NCBI GenBank assembly: GCA_016748015.1
Contig: JAAOMT010000254.1
Coordinates: 186,001-250,000, forward strand
DNA from: Geosiphon pyriformis
Lineage: Eukaryota > Glomeromycota > Glomeromycetes > Archaeosporales > Geosiphonaceae
DNA length: 64,000 bases
Direction of reading: 5' to 3'
Each line of letters starts with the position of its first letter. The first letter of the stretch is position 1. Below, piece after piece: positions 10,641 to 22,060 of the stretch. Both the position numbers and the translations under genes were made by a program. Under the pieces are notes generated by a model. The model did no database searches. It had not been told where the DNA came from and saw only the letters and a list, made by a program, of their open reading frames with translations.

Positions 10641-11230
10641 GTGTGTTAACCATTCTGGCTAAGCTGGAGCTCTTGGGTGTTCCAATTAAGTGTTGCATTG
10701 GTTTTAAACAACCAGTTATTGCCAATGAGTGCTTGATATTAAGTGGCTTTCATGACTAATACTTTAATTGATATGATAATGCTGTTGACTTTGATGGGTA
10801 GGTTATCTATCTTACCAATTGGAATTTTGGTGGTTCTATCAGCTGTAATTATTCTTGCACTGGCAGCTCGATCAACTCAGCAATCTAATTAATTTATGAG
10901 CTGTCTTGTGATAATGCTGCCAGCTGATCTATTATCTAGGATCAGTTTAATAGAATGGCCATCAATTTTGGCATCAGTGTACATTGCTGTGATGAGTTTT
11001 TCCTTGAGTGCAGCTCCACTGAACAAAGGAGTCTCTGATGGTTCTTCAATTTCGAAGAGGAATATAGCTGCAAGTGACTCATTTTCTATAATGGTGGCTG
11101 ATGGAATGTTGTTGGTGGTAAGTGGTTGTGATTGGTTGGTTTCTTGGTTGTTGAATGGGGTGTCTTCTGGGTTTACCAGAAGACTTAAATAGTTCTGAAA
11201 ATTTGGGTTTTGAGTGTACCTGGTTCCTAA
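10641..11230 (-). pseudogene. Retropepsin-type protease of C2 (broken)
   Basis: At about 10900-10985 on the minus strand is KLILDNRSAGSIITRQL, where the family active site is DSG; Ser and Gly have become Asn and Arg (both fit G-to-A changes). Upstream are AIFLFEIEEPSETPLFSG-like and ITAMYTDAKIDG residues shared with C1 (60550-60720). Downstream is the flap and C-terminal half to about 10700. It would have cut the Gag-Pol polyprotein, but the active site is lost. Confidence 0.75.
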
Positions 11231-13352
11231 ACTCTACTGGCATAATTCCAATGACTGGTTTGAAGAGCTGGAAATCAGTTGGTGGACAACCATTGATGAT
11301 CTCCAGTTTTGGGTAACTCTTGATCTGGAATTCTCTGATGTTATTGGAGCTGAGTTTGATGATGGTATTGGAATTGGTTGCAATTAATATATTATTTAAG
11401 GCTGCAGCTGATAGATAGGTTGGGACTGCAGTTAATAGACTACAAATACTAGAAGCTAATAAATTGGTGTTTGATAAATTTGCTGCTGTGTCATAGATAG
11501 GTAATTTGGTTAATATAGTTCTGAGTTTGATTGATAACCTGGAATTTGAAACCAGCGATTGGGGTTTTGATATTGATTTTCCGATCATTGATTGTTTATC
11601 TTTTTTTAACAGTCAAATTGCAAATGTTCTTGTTTATCACAATAGTGGCAAGCATGCATTTTTTGTGGCCACTGTTGATTGGTCAATGATGATGGACATG
11701 GTTGATTTTGGGAACAATTGGAGTTTTTTTGACTGTTGCATCATTGTGGAAGTTGATAAATTGTCTAATTGGTGTTAACTAAGTACTCTTTCAATTTCTG
11801 ATTAAGTGAGTTATTAAATTGCTTCAATTTAAAATCCAAGTCAGATGATCTGTTCATCACTAGATTTATGGCTTGGGCATGGTTGGCTTTGAGTTTAGCT
11901 GTTTCAAAATCTCTGGCATTGGTAACTGTGGCTTAAAAATTTACTGAATGCATTGGATGTATGCATTGGAGGATGCTACTGCACAGGCCTTTAATGAATT
12001 GATTTAAGATTTGTGGAACTGTGAAATAATCAGCCTGTATGGTCTGAATTTGGTGCAGATTTTTGTAAAAGCATTTCAAGTAAGTAGTGACTGCTTCATT
12101 TTCTCTTTGCTTAATGGTGGTAAAAGTGTTGACCAATTGGTTGATGCAATTATTATTGCTGAAATATTGTAAAAATGCAAGCTTAAATGCATTGAAATTC
12201 TGAGGTTTGTTGGCTAAGCTTTAATACTATAAATTGGTGGTATTTTGGAAAAAATAAGAAATGGTTTGCATGGCTCTAATATTATTCTATTTATTGGCTG
12301 TGATAGTTTTTTTAACTTTATTTAGCCACACTTGGGTGTTGTCCTCTTTGCCAGTGAATTTTTTGAGTTTTGTAATTAGTGCGTATGCCATTTGTTGTTG
12401 TTGTGGTGGTGGTTGAAGTTGTTGTTGCAGCTGTTGAAGTGGTTGTTGTGGTTGTTGAAGTGGTTGAAATGGTTATTAAATAGGTTGCTAAAGTGGCTAC
12501 TGTTGAATCAGTTTAATAATCAGTTCAATTAGTGGCTGATTGATGACTATTACTGGAAATAAGTTTTGCTGATTAATTGTTTCAAAGTTTGGATTGTTTT
12601 GAGTTTGCTGGGTTTGAATGTTTGGAGTTTTAACTTTCGGATTTTCTAGAATTGGGTTTTGGTAAGTAAATTTCTGATCTTTACTTTCTTCTTCTTCTGA
12701 TTCCGTTACTTCCCATAAGCTTACAGTTCCAAAATCTGGTTGAAGTGGCAGTGATCAAAATTCTGATAGTGTTGGTGATCACGATTTAAATTCTTCAAAA
12801 TATTTGCCATATGGTTCTAATAACTCTGCTCTTCTTTGTTTACTTTGGAATGGGAATCATCCAAAAGTTGATGTCACATTTGATGTAGATGTATCTGTTG
12901 AAGAGATATTGATGGCACTTCCTAATATATAATGGTATGATGGATTAGTTGGTGATTCAACTCTGGTTTTTTTTTCAAGTGGGTGGTTGTATCTTTTTGG
13001 ATGTTACTGCTAGTGTTTGCAATCTTCTTTTGCCTTTGTCTGCATAGATAATAGGAAATTATTGTTAAGTATACCTTTTAATAGTTTGATTGATTTCCTT
13101 AATGATTGGTATAAAACTGTAGTTTCTTGGTAAACTGGTATGTTAAAACAACTCTGTATAGAAATTTTCTCTTGCAGATTCAATGTTAACTGTTTTTTCT
13201 AAGCAGTTTGTGATTTTATTGTTAACGTAAAAATTAAAGACTGATTCTGCTGGAAAATAGTTATTGTTTAATCTTAACTGTTAACTGTACTGTTGAAACA
13301 AAGATTTGGCAAATCCTAAATGGTTTGCTCCTATGATTTCTAATTCTGCCAC
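11231..13352 (-). pseudogene. Gag of C2 (broken)
   Basis: Gag forms the particle and packages RNA. Order on the minus strand: an N-terminal domain (13352 to about 13020); a Gln-rich linker (about 12390-12480, CAA/CAG runs); the capsid-like core (KFTGKEDNTQVWLN, then TFTTIKQRENEAVTTYL at about 12070-12136); and a CCHC knuckle at 11609-11650 reading CHYCDKQEHLQFDC. No ATG is present at the expected start. The frame begins with GTG at 13352, as it does in C1. Stops and shifts are frequent. Confidence 0.78.
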
Positions 13353-13404
13353 TTTTGGATAATAGTTGTTGATGCTGGTTTTCTGTAAGATTATATTTTA
13401 CAGA

Positions 13405-13414
13405 GAGCACCAAA
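13405..13414 (-). promoter_or_regulatory. Primer binding site-like sequence, C2
   Basis: On the minus strand TTTGGTGCTC directly follows the 5' LTR end (CTTGTAATA). The same sequence is found in D1 (17822), D2 (23926) and, with one change, C1 (58235). Confidence 0.65.
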
Positions 13415-14271
13415 TATTACAAGTGATTATTTGGGATCTCGAATCAAATAACAAAATCCATAACTTGGTGCTCAGAAGCTATTTGCAATAATAGTGATCT
13501 GAAGGTATTGTTATCTGAAAGTTTTGAGTTGAGTTCTTTGTATAATAGACAGAAATTTATTTGTTGTCTTTTTAGTAGTTTTTTATAATTGCAATTCTAT
13601 CAAATTTTTTTCTCAACATGATGGCTGGTAATTTGGTAGAAATGCCCTTCTAATAAGCTGTTCTTAAATTCTCAATATTATATTCTTTCTTTGGGGTCTT
13701 TTATCAGACTATTCTTGACATCAATAATTCAGCATGTTTTCTTTAATCAATTAGTAAACAAAAGAAATAACAAAAGAAAAATGCAAATAAAAAAAATAAA
13801 AAAATAAGCCAAGGCAATAAATATTAGTATCCTGTCAATAGTCATAATCAAGAGCTATTGTTTTAAAGTGATTAAGTATCAATTATTATTAACATGAAGT
13901 GTTGATAGTAAAGAGTGGATTGAAATAGTGAATAATTATTTATTAATATTTGTGAATAGAAGGTTGCTAGATCAAATTTACTCTGGGAGATCTGTCTTTT
14001 CTACTTCTAATGCTACCACTATATATACATAATTGAGATTCCTCAATTCTTCAATTTTTCATACCAAAAATCTTGGAATTCCTGAAATTCTGCAATTTTT
14101 TTGAGAAGAATTCTGGAATTCTGAAATCTTGTGATTTTTTGTACAAGAATTCTGAAATTTCTGGAATTCTGCAATTTCTTTGAGAGGAATCCTGGAATTT
14201 CACATTTAATATGACTACTTCTGATTGGCTAATTTATATGCTAATATACTTCCTATATTTTATGAGTAACA
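13415..14271 (-). repeat. 5' LTR of C2
   Basis: 857 bp, paired with 4273-5130. It starts TGTTACTCATA on the minus strand and ends TAATA, where the other copies have TAACA (one C-to-T change). It carries the GGAATTCC-type array (14050-14205) and a TATATATA box near 14022. Confidence 0.92.
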
Positions 14272-15100
14272 TTGCACCAGCATCTGGCACAAGGGCCATG
14301 CTATTAATAACTGTATTTTGCTTTCTTGTCAGGTTTTCTATCAAAGGTTCTTCTGAAGATATTATAGTAGGACCAGCAGATTAGCTTGCCATTTATCATG
14401 ATTTTTTTTTGTTAGCTTTAACACTGTCCAATGGCTTGCCATTGCTGGTAAAAATAGTATAAGCAAGTTTAGAAGTTTCTTCTTGTTCTTTTTTTTCATT
14501 ACTTTTGTTATCATCTGATTGTTTTTTTTCTTGGTTTTGTTTGGATACTGAAGGGGTTGTCTAATGATGACACTTAACCACAATGGGCTTTTCACTACAT
14601 CTGATGGTTAACTCACAAAGTTCATAGTCAAGTAATACTTTGGCTTTTTTGAGCCACTTATTGCCAACAATTATGGTATATTCTTTTGCTTTAGATACTT
14701 CCATGTCAGTTTTAATGCTGATACCATTGATGTAAACAAAAACAGCTTTGGCTATACCCAGATCTTTCTTTTTGTTACTATGTACATTAGTTATTGGTCT
14801 AGTTGAAGATTCATCAATTTTTCTGTCAATTGCTTCAAGAAAATGTTTGGCTATAATGTTAACAGATAATCTACTATCTAAAATCAGATTAATAAAGTAA
14901 CCAGCTACTTGGGCTTTGCAAATTAGAGAAGTAACATTGCTGTTGTTAGCAAGTCTAGCTTGGCAAAAGCACTTCTTGGTTTTTGGAGTTTTCTTCTTTG
15001 GGATCAATAATTTGCAAAGATTTTTTCTAAACTATAGATGAGTCATTAACTGGCCAAAAGTAATATGTGCTGAAGTTTCCATAAAATTTTTCACAACAGA
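14272..15100 (-). pseudogene. Protease region of family B (broken)
   Basis: The open stretch 14561-15007 contains LILDSRLSVNIIAKHFLEA, an aspartic protease site in which DSG has become DSR, followed by YTIIVGNKWLKKAKVLLDYE. That last block is the typical region after the retropepsin flap, with the I(V)G-N-D/K-WL motif. 14362-14595 is a Lys-rich linker, and the frame then reaches SSEEPLIENLTRKQNT and PDAGA at the C2 insertion point. It continues in phase at 4272. Confidence 0.75.
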
Positions 15101-15523
15101 ATAGGATCCAGATTTTTGTACAATTTCTGGGGGTTCCAACTTTGGAGAATTCTTAAAAACTTTAATTTTTGGTGGCTTATTGTTATCAGCAGTAGAAGTT
15201 AAGGCTTTGTTAGGATCTAGAACAAAATCAACCTTGGCTTTCTTTTTCTTTCTTGTTGAATCAGAAGTGTTGATTACTAGTTTATTTATATTATGATTAT
15301 CATTAGTTAGATTAAAGATGTAAAAGGGGTTTTCTTCTGATTGACTTACACTCTTACTCTTTAGAGGTGCACCTATTAGTTTAAAGACTAATAAACAGTA
15401 GCTTCAACTAAGGAATTCTCTCCAAAAAAATTAATGTTGGCATGATTGAGTCTTTGATTGAGAATATTGTTGTTGATGATTCTGTTGTTTTGATTATCAT
15501 TGTTTTTAGGAGCTGGAGGTGGC
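15101..15523 (-). pseudogene. Gag C-terminus of family B
   Basis: Continuation of B gag after the zinc knuckle at 40951-41157. Removing the LINE and one copy of its 14-bp duplication joins the frame as NSPLLSSAPKNNDNQNN, followed by an Asn-rich tail (IINNNILNQRLNHANINF). Beyond a stop, a Lys/Ser-rich segment (KSKSVSQSEENPFYIFN) leads to the protease. The in-phase junction is the main support. Confidence 0.7.
15510..15523. repeat. Target-site duplication of the LINE, left copy
   Basis: GAGCTGGAGGTGGC here and GAGCTGAAGATAAC at 40951-40964, which follows the poly(A). The 14 bp differ at four places, all G to A. Removing one copy and the LINE restores the B gag frame. Confidence 0.75.
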
Positions 15524-16851
15524 TTGCATAGAAGCAGCAAACATGTCTGAAAAGTGAAAAATAGCACAAATAATACTGATTCCAAAGCCAAAAAAATGGA
15601 ATAGCAATATTGACATTACCAGACTGGTTACACTTATTAAAAGTACAAGAAAGATCTTAATAAAGATTTTAACTACAAGAATATTAAAAGCATGTGAGCT
15701 TTACAATATCCTAAAAAGTTACAACACTTTTTTTTAAAGAATATTTCTATAGCAGTGCCAATTTATGTAATTAATGCTATTGCTGAGCATGTAAGAGAAT
15801 TTGATAATAAGGCTTGGTTTACATTTTAGGACATAAAAAAAGCATATGACTCAGTGGAATAAAAACCTATGGAAGCTGCACTAAAGAAGATTAAGATGAA
15901 CAATAAGTTTAATAAGCTATTTGGCTTGATACACAACAATAGAAGCAATAAAATCATAACTGAGTTTGGTTTAAGTGATGAATATCAAGTACAAGATAGA
16001 CTGGATCAGGGGAAAATAAGCTCACCCATTATGTAGAAAATTTTCTATGACTCCTTACTGTGTGAAGTAAAAAAGACCAATTATAATCAAGGATACAAAT
16101 TAACAACTGAGTGGAAAAAGTGGGACAATCAACCTGACACACAATTCCTGGCAGTATTAGTAAACCACTTAGTCTTTGTTGATAACACAGTATGGATAGC
16201 TAACTCAAAACAAGAGATGGAGAGTATTCTAAACACAGCCAGTTCCTTCTTTAGAATGATGGATATTGAGATCAACTTAGATAAAACTGAAACAATAGTG
16301 GTCAAATTCTTTAAAAAAAATTCAGTATTGGTTAAACCACTAAAATTTGGACCAAACAAACAAACCTTGAAATTGTTAGATCTGTCTACATACACCTAAT
16401 ATTTGGGGGTATGAATTAAAGCTAATAGAAAAAATGAGACCATGCTAAAAATAATAGGATCTGATATTGAAGCAGTGTATAAGATTATTAGGAAAAAACA
16501 CATTACTAAAAAACAGGCAATTTATATCTTTAACAGTGTACTCAATATAACAATAGAATTTAGATTTCAATTGACTTATATTCCAAATGATTAGGCCAAA
16601 AGATGAACTTTAAAGATCTCAGCTACTGTAAAAAAAAAAGTGAAACTGTCAGTAGATTTCCCAGCCAGTGCCATGCATTACTTATCTCTGTACAACCTGT
16701 TCAAAATTGATGACATACAAGCAAAAAGCAAGATCACAGATCTGTTGGTTAGATTGAACAGTAATAATATTGCTGGAATGACTACAAAAATCAGACTAGC
16801 CAACTTGCAAGCACAAAAATGATTAGCTCAAAGTGTACTTGAACATTCCAC
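15524..16851 (+). pseudogene. LINE reverse transcriptase (N-terminal piece)
   Basis: Translation gives WKIAQIILIPKPKKWN, ITRLVTLIKSTRKILIKI, DIKKAYDSVE, QGKISSPI followed by KIFYDSLL, and the catalytic box FVDNTVWIA at about 16174-16200, where the family has FVDD. These are RT blocks 1-5 of a LINE ORF2. Open pieces are 16217-16399 (INLDKTETIVVKF) and 16640-16822 (thumb region). The first part of ORF2 (endonuclease) and ORF1 are absent because the copy is truncated. Stops replace W, Q and R codons. Confidence 0.87.
16848..16851. repeat. 4-bp target duplication of D1, left copy
   Basis: CCAC here and CCAC at 36518-36521. Collapsing the two restores the LINE frame. Confidence 0.75.
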
Positions 16852-17821
16852 TATTACCAGTAAAATTTTAGCTATTAATTAGCATAAAATGACCCTTATA
16901 ATTTCTATTATTAATTAGCATATTATTATTATTTCGAATATCACTTATTATTTAATCAAATTATTAAATATTATTATTCAATCAATAATCCGATTTGTAT
17001 TATAAAAATTAAGATGATCAAATTACACAATATCCTAAACCATTTAACATAATCAAAATTTGTCAAAATTAATGAAGATTGGCCGAAATAATCAATAGTT
17101 CAGTGAAATAACTTGTAGTTTGCCAAAATGTATTTTTAGTTTACCCAAATTGTAGCAAAGAGAAAAATGCAAATTCAAAAACTAGTAATACAACAAGTTG
17201 TATAAAAGAAGAGCTTTTTTCTTTAAAAAAATGTATCTTCTTATAGTATATTACTATAGTATCTTACTTTATATATCTTAATTGAAACAAATCACCTTTT
17301 ACACATTTCAAATAAAAATTAAATATTCAAAACCAAAATCTTTTGATTATTGCACTTGAAATTTTCTCAACACAACTAATGTTTTGAAATTGATTAGCTA
17401 CCAATTTCAATAATCTGTTAATGACTCCAAATCTGAATAGAAAACGTTTCTCTTGTTAGAATTTTATTTCTTTTACATTTCCTTTATTTTTCTTTTTTTT
17501 TCTTATTATAATTATTAGGGTAGTCTACAAACGAGATTTCTGTAGAAGAGTTGACTTTTACAGCAAAGTAACTACACATTTTTAGTAAGCTTCCAAATGA
17601 GCAATTTTTAGGAAAGAGTTGATATTTACTACAACATAACTACACAAAGCAACTGGCACAGAATTGGTTATTCTACTTATAAGTCCAGTGGTTCAAATTA
17701 TAGGAGATAATTTGAAAATAAATTCAGTTACTGGAAGTCCAACTACTTTCTGAGAACATAAATTCACAGCAAATAAACATTAACCACATTCAAGAAGAGA
17801 GACCAAAAACCTCCAGTAACA
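16852..17821 (+). repeat. 5' LTR of D1
   Basis: 970 bp, matching 35549-36517. It starts TATTACCAG where the partner starts TGTTATCAG, so the terminal TG has become TA here. It ends CCAGTAACA. It has a TATA box (TATAAAAG, 17201) and a degenerate run of TTCGCCGAAA-like motifs at about 17050-17160. Confidence 0.92.
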
Positions 17822-17831
17822 TTTGGTGCTC
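17822..17831 (+). promoter_or_regulatory. Primer binding site-like sequence, D1
   Basis: TTTGGTGCTC directly after the LTR, shared with C2 and D2. Confidence 0.65.
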
Positions 17832-17866
17832 TTCCATAGAAATAACACAGCAACAACAAATTCAAA

Positions 17867-19545
17867 ATGACAACCATATCAGACACAACAACTCTAGAGT
17901 ATTATCAGTTAATTTACACTCACTGCAAGCAAAGATTCAACATCCCAGACAGAATTGAAGTTGTCAAGAAATCAGTATATCAATACATTAAAAACTGTAT
18001 CAACAATTATCTTTTTGAAAACTACAATATTTCAAAAGTTAGAAGCAACCTCTACAATAATTTAGTGCACTATTCACAATTAAAAACAGAAGACCTGAAC
18101 AGTGAAACTCTTGCCATCTACTTCCAGGAACTTAACTTTAGCATTATTCAGTATTGTGAAGAAAAATACCCAGTACAGTTTAGATATTTTATTGACTTTG
18201 AATTAAAAACAGAAACAAGCAACAGAGGCAAACAAAAACTAAAGCAACATTCAAGCACCACTTCAACCATCCCAAAGACACCAAAAATAACTGCCAAACA
18301 CTTGCAAACTCCAGAACAAGGAACCAGCACCAGACTTCTACTCTTAGTTACACCCTTTTTAATTTTACTTGCTTAACCATAAACACCAAATTCACTATTT
18401 ATCTATTTCTCAAGACCAGAAGATTTTCAGTTATCCAAAAGTCCTACTCAACAGCAAGAACTCATATCAACTAGCATCAATATTATTGATTACTTGCAAA
18501 AAAACGAAAGTAATCATTCAGAGAACTTGGAAAGTGAGAAAACTGAATCAGAACAAGAAAAAACTACAGAAAACGAAGAAGAAATGGCCACTGCTTATAT
18601 TGCAAAAATCCCAGAATTTACTGGTAAAAATAATGATACCAGCCCTTAAGAATGGCTTGATAAAGTCCAGAAAGCAGGAAATGCAAATGGTTGAAATGCA
18701 GCAAGAATGCTCAAAACAATCTCATACTTTTTCCAAGGAACTGCAAAAGAATGGTTTGAAAACTTAGAAGAATTATTTGAAAACTGGCAAGCATTTAAAG
18801 ATGCTTTCTTACAACAATTCACTGACAACAACACCTCTATCACTCTCCAAAATTGCTTTCACAATATCAAACAAGAAACATTTGAAACTGTTATAACCTA
18901 TTTGGGGAGATTTAACAAACTTTTTTGATGAATTCAACAATTAGAAACCAATAAATACTATTCCAATACCCAGATTTTGAATTAGTTTATAGCAGGATTA
19001 AAGGACAAATTAATCAAGAAAGTTTACCTACATGCTCCAGAAGATTTAGTAACAGCTATTAGACATACAAAGAACTATAAAATGGCAATAGAAGAAACAA
19101 ATTATACCAAACTTGTAAATTTTGCTATTGGAGAAACCAGCTCAGCAGCTGAAAAAAATTGACCAACTTACAAAGAAGATTGAAAACTATTTCACCAACC
19201 AGCAACAATAGCAACAACCACAAAGATATTAGCCACCACAATAACAAAACCAAACCAACTACTAATTCTCATCAAACAGCCAAAACCAAAGTTGTTACTA
19301 TAGTGAAATTCTAAGACATTGGAAACGAGATTGTAGAAAGTTACAAAGAAACCAACAAAACAAGAGTAATCAACATTATTTTTCAACACAACAATTTTAT
19401 TATCAGCTTCTACTACCAGCTTACTATTCCTCAAGACTCTAACAGCAAACCAATTACTATTAACTTGCTCCACAGCAACAATATCAACAATTTCCACCAA
19501 TTCAACAGTATCAGCCACTTACACAACAATATCAAGTACCAGCCC
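17867..19545 (+). pseudogene. Gag of D1 (broken)
   Basis: It starts with an ATG at 17867 (MTTISDTTTLEYYQ). The N-terminal domain (17867-18376) is followed by stops, then in the same frame the capsid-like core EEMATAYIAKIPEF, EWLDKVQKAGNANG, AKEWFENLEELF and SITLQNCFHNIKQ (to 18928). A CCHC knuckle lies at about 19293-19334 and reads CYYSEILRHWKRDC, with the second Cys lost to Ser. A frameshift lies between core and knuckle. D2 has the same order at 23971-25500. It formed the particle shell; this copy is not functional. Confidence 0.82.
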
Positions 19546-20400
19546 AAAAATTGGTTCAACATAACCAATTTACACCTCAAAATCAGTTTCAGAATAACAA
19601 CAACAGAATCAATCTAAATAACCAGTTGGTTTCTCGAAATTCTGGTCAGCAAAGACCCAATTACTATCACATTCAATCCAGTTATCTTATAATGCTTGAA
19701 GGATTGGATTTTCAACAAACTACACTTTCCAAAGGTGAAGTTGCAGTACCAAGATTAAACCCTTCCAATCATACTATCCCACCAGCCCAAATTGCCCAAA
19801 ATGCCAACCTTTTAGATATATTTCCATTTGAATTTGAAGCCAATGAATTACCATTCTTGCTTAGCAATGCAGCAGTTAATGAACAAAAAACAATCACTGC
19901 TATGTATACAGAAACTGAAGTAAAAGAAAAACCAATTCGGTTAATCTTAGACAGTAGATCAGCTAGAAGTATTATTACTTACCAGTTAATGCAACAGCTT
20001 CAAAAAACTGTTGACAGACCAGCCCAAACTGTAATTGTTATAGCAGATAGTATAAAAAAAACACTAGCAAGAGAAATTGACAATTTTTTATTCACAATTA
20101 ATGGAATCACCATTCCAGTTAAAGTTCTAGTTATGGATGCACTCCAATATTAAGCTCTCATTGAAAATGATTGGCTTCTTAAGGCCAATGCAAATTTAGA
20201 TTGGAAAACCCAGGAATTAAAGATTTCATATCAAGGGCAATACACTAGAGTATTTGCCATCTGTGGTACTTTTAATAAAAAAACTGAAAAAGCCCCAGTA
20301 TTCAAATTTGAAGAGGAGAAAAAACTACCAGTCACTGAAACTTTTATGGCTCTTGGATTACCATCCAATTGGGTTGAAGAAACAGAAAAAAAAATTTTTG
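19546..20400 (+). pseudogene. Protease of D1
   Basis: The open stretch 19551-20153 begins in the Asn/Gln-rich gag tail and carries LRLILDSRSARSIITYQL at about 19940-19990, where the DSG active site has become DSR. FLFTINGITIPVKVLVMDA and, after one TAA, ALIENDWLLKANANLDW complete the retropepsin core. It is inactive because the glycine next to the catalytic Asp-Ser is replaced. Confidence 0.82.
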
Positions 20401-21170
20401 AGAAGACCAGAGGATAGAATATAGTTAGATATTCTACACCAGAATCACAAAAACAACTACTCTACATCCCACTCAAATGCAAAGATTGCAACAAGAAACT
20501 TTTATCAATAGGAGCATGTATTTCTCCAAAAGAAGAATATGAAACTCATACCTGCTACTTTTGCAAAGCATGTCATAGAAAACAATTTAGATATTCCAAA
20601 AGGAATGGAAAATGAGACAACACTCTTTGTTTTACTTGTGGAGATATGCTACCAGAAGAATGCAACTGGATTGATGTTGCAATAAGAGGAAGAGTATGTG
20701 ACCAAACCTGCCAATATGCCCTATCAATTTCGGAAAAAGTTAAAAAAGAAACACCTTTTGATGCAGCATACAACAGTGCTTTCAACAAACTTTATCACTA
20801 TTCTCATAATGCTGAAATGATCTTTGATTTAGCAATGGCTTTAATTAATAGAGCTACACAAGAAGATGTCCAACAAATAAAAGAAGCTGAGTACATTGAA
20901 TACACAATAGAATTAACTGGATTCAACTATAAAGATGAAGTAGAGACATACCACCAAATTGCAAGCCACACATACCCAACCCAAGAAGCTTAAATTCCAT
21001 AATTAAAGCAAATGAATATTCAATTGTGTGAAGAATGCATCATGTCTTGTAATGACAAATGGTGTCCAGAATGCTATGCTCTTAATATTTCCTTGCCCAG
21101 TGAAAATGACCAGGAAGAAATTGAATTTGGGAAACTAGAAACAAAAGAAAAAATTACAACAACACCAATC
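20401..21170 (+). pseudogene. Cysteine-rich module of D1 pol
   Basis: Three clusters: CKDCNKKLLSIGACISPKEE then CYFCKACHRK (20478-20585); CFTCGDMLPEECNW then RGRVCDQTCQYALS (20628-20735); and, after about 95 helical residues (20740-20993), LCEECIMSCNDKWCPECYAL (21024-21085). The C-x2-C spacing suggests two zinc ribbons and a third zinc site. Open pieces are 20646-20993 and the start of 21012-21320. Equivalent modules are in D2 (26600-27220), C1 (61378-62010) and C2 (9511-10640). I do not recognise a named domain. Confidence 0.7.
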
Positions 21171-21680
21171 TATTTTACTGAAAACCAGCCTGCTATACAA
21201 TTCAAATACTTTGACAACAATGAACAAGGAATAAAACTAGAAAAAGCCCATGAAATTGATGTAGGATATGACTTTAGATATCTTAACAAAACACTTTGGT
21301 TCTTCAACCAAAATCTTTAACTAAAATCAATCTCAAAATTGCTCTAAAAATACTACCAGGAGCAATAGTACAAATTGCTTCTTGATTATTATTGGCAAGC
21401 AAAAAAATCAATGTTAAAAGAAAAATTATAGATGCAGGATATACTGGAGATATCACTGTCATGCTACAAAACAAAACTGAGAAACCATTCAAAATAGAAC
21501 ATGCTAAAAAAATTGCCCAAGCAATTTACCTACTCTTAATCAACATTTTAGGTTTACAATCAGTTAAAAACAGAAAACAATTGGGAAAAAGTGAAAGAGG
21601 AACTCAAGGTTTTGGTTCAACTGGACGATTTACAATGCCAGTAAACATAGCTCTCAATGCACAGAATAAATCTTACCAGA
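21171..21680 (+). pseudogene. dUTPase-like domain of D1 pol
   Basis: Motif 1 HEIDVGYDFRYL (about 21250-21285); motif 2 decayed with a stop (ASKKINV, where the family has RSSLASKGI); motif 3 KIIDAGYTGDITVMLQN (21426-21475) with the catalytic Asp and Tyr kept; motif 4 KKIAQAIYLLL; motif 5 ERGTQGFGSTGRF (21595-21635) intact. The order and spacing match trimeric dUTPases. The domain sits between the Cys-rich module and RT as in D2, C1 and C2. Confidence 0.85.
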
Positions 21681-22060
21681 TTCTTCAACTTCTCTAACCA
21701 ATTATCATTTTACCTTTTGGAAAACATCACAAAATTTACACTTGCTCAAAACCCACCACTACCCAACAAATCTGTTTATGAAATCTCAATCCCAAACATT
21801 TATATTTTCAAAAGAATGAAAAAATTTCAAGTTACATTCTACAACTCCAATAATTATCCTATTGTCTTATTAAATAAATTAAAGATTGGAATCATACACA
21901 GCAATATCTTCCAAGATAAAAACCCTCAAATTGTCTCTAATTTCATCGAAATTATAAGACATACACTATTTCCAAATCCAAACATCATCTCTACTACTAA
22001 AAACTATCATTTTTTGAAAAAAAACTTTCTTAAATCAACATGAGTCCCTTAGAACCTCAA
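21681..22060 (+). pseudogene. D1 pol linker after dUTPase
   Basis: The open piece 21657-22043 contains ISIPNIYIFKRMKKFQVTFY and IVLLNKLKIGIIHSNIFQ, a beta-rich segment conserved in D2 (27924-28223) and weakly in C1 (62820-63030). No catalytic motif is visible. By position it joins dUTPase and RT. Confidence 0.6.

Larger units (their letters stand above)
4273..14271 (-). mobile_element. C2: nearly complete family C Ty3/Gypsy element
   Basis: A 9,999-bp element on the minus strand with two similar LTRs (858 and 857 bp), a primer-binding-like site, gag, protease, Cys-rich module, dUTPase, RT, RNase H, integrase, an extra ORF and a polypurine tract. It interrupts the pol of the minus-strand B element: the B frame ending PDAGA at 14272 continues in phase as DKSLYSSS below 4273. 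The flanking bases on the minus strand (GTGCAA and GTGATA) agree at only four of six positions, so there is no clean target duplication. All genes carry stops. Confidence 0.88.

Noticed and set aside
10299-10649. Plus-strand open frame of 116 codons
   Set aside because: It is antisense to the decayed Cys-rich and protease region of C2; the minus strand carries the conserved cysteines.
15388-15591. Minus-strand open frame read as one protein
   Set aside because: It crosses the LINE 5' junction at 15523/15524. Only the part below 15523 is B gag; the rest is antisense LINE RT.
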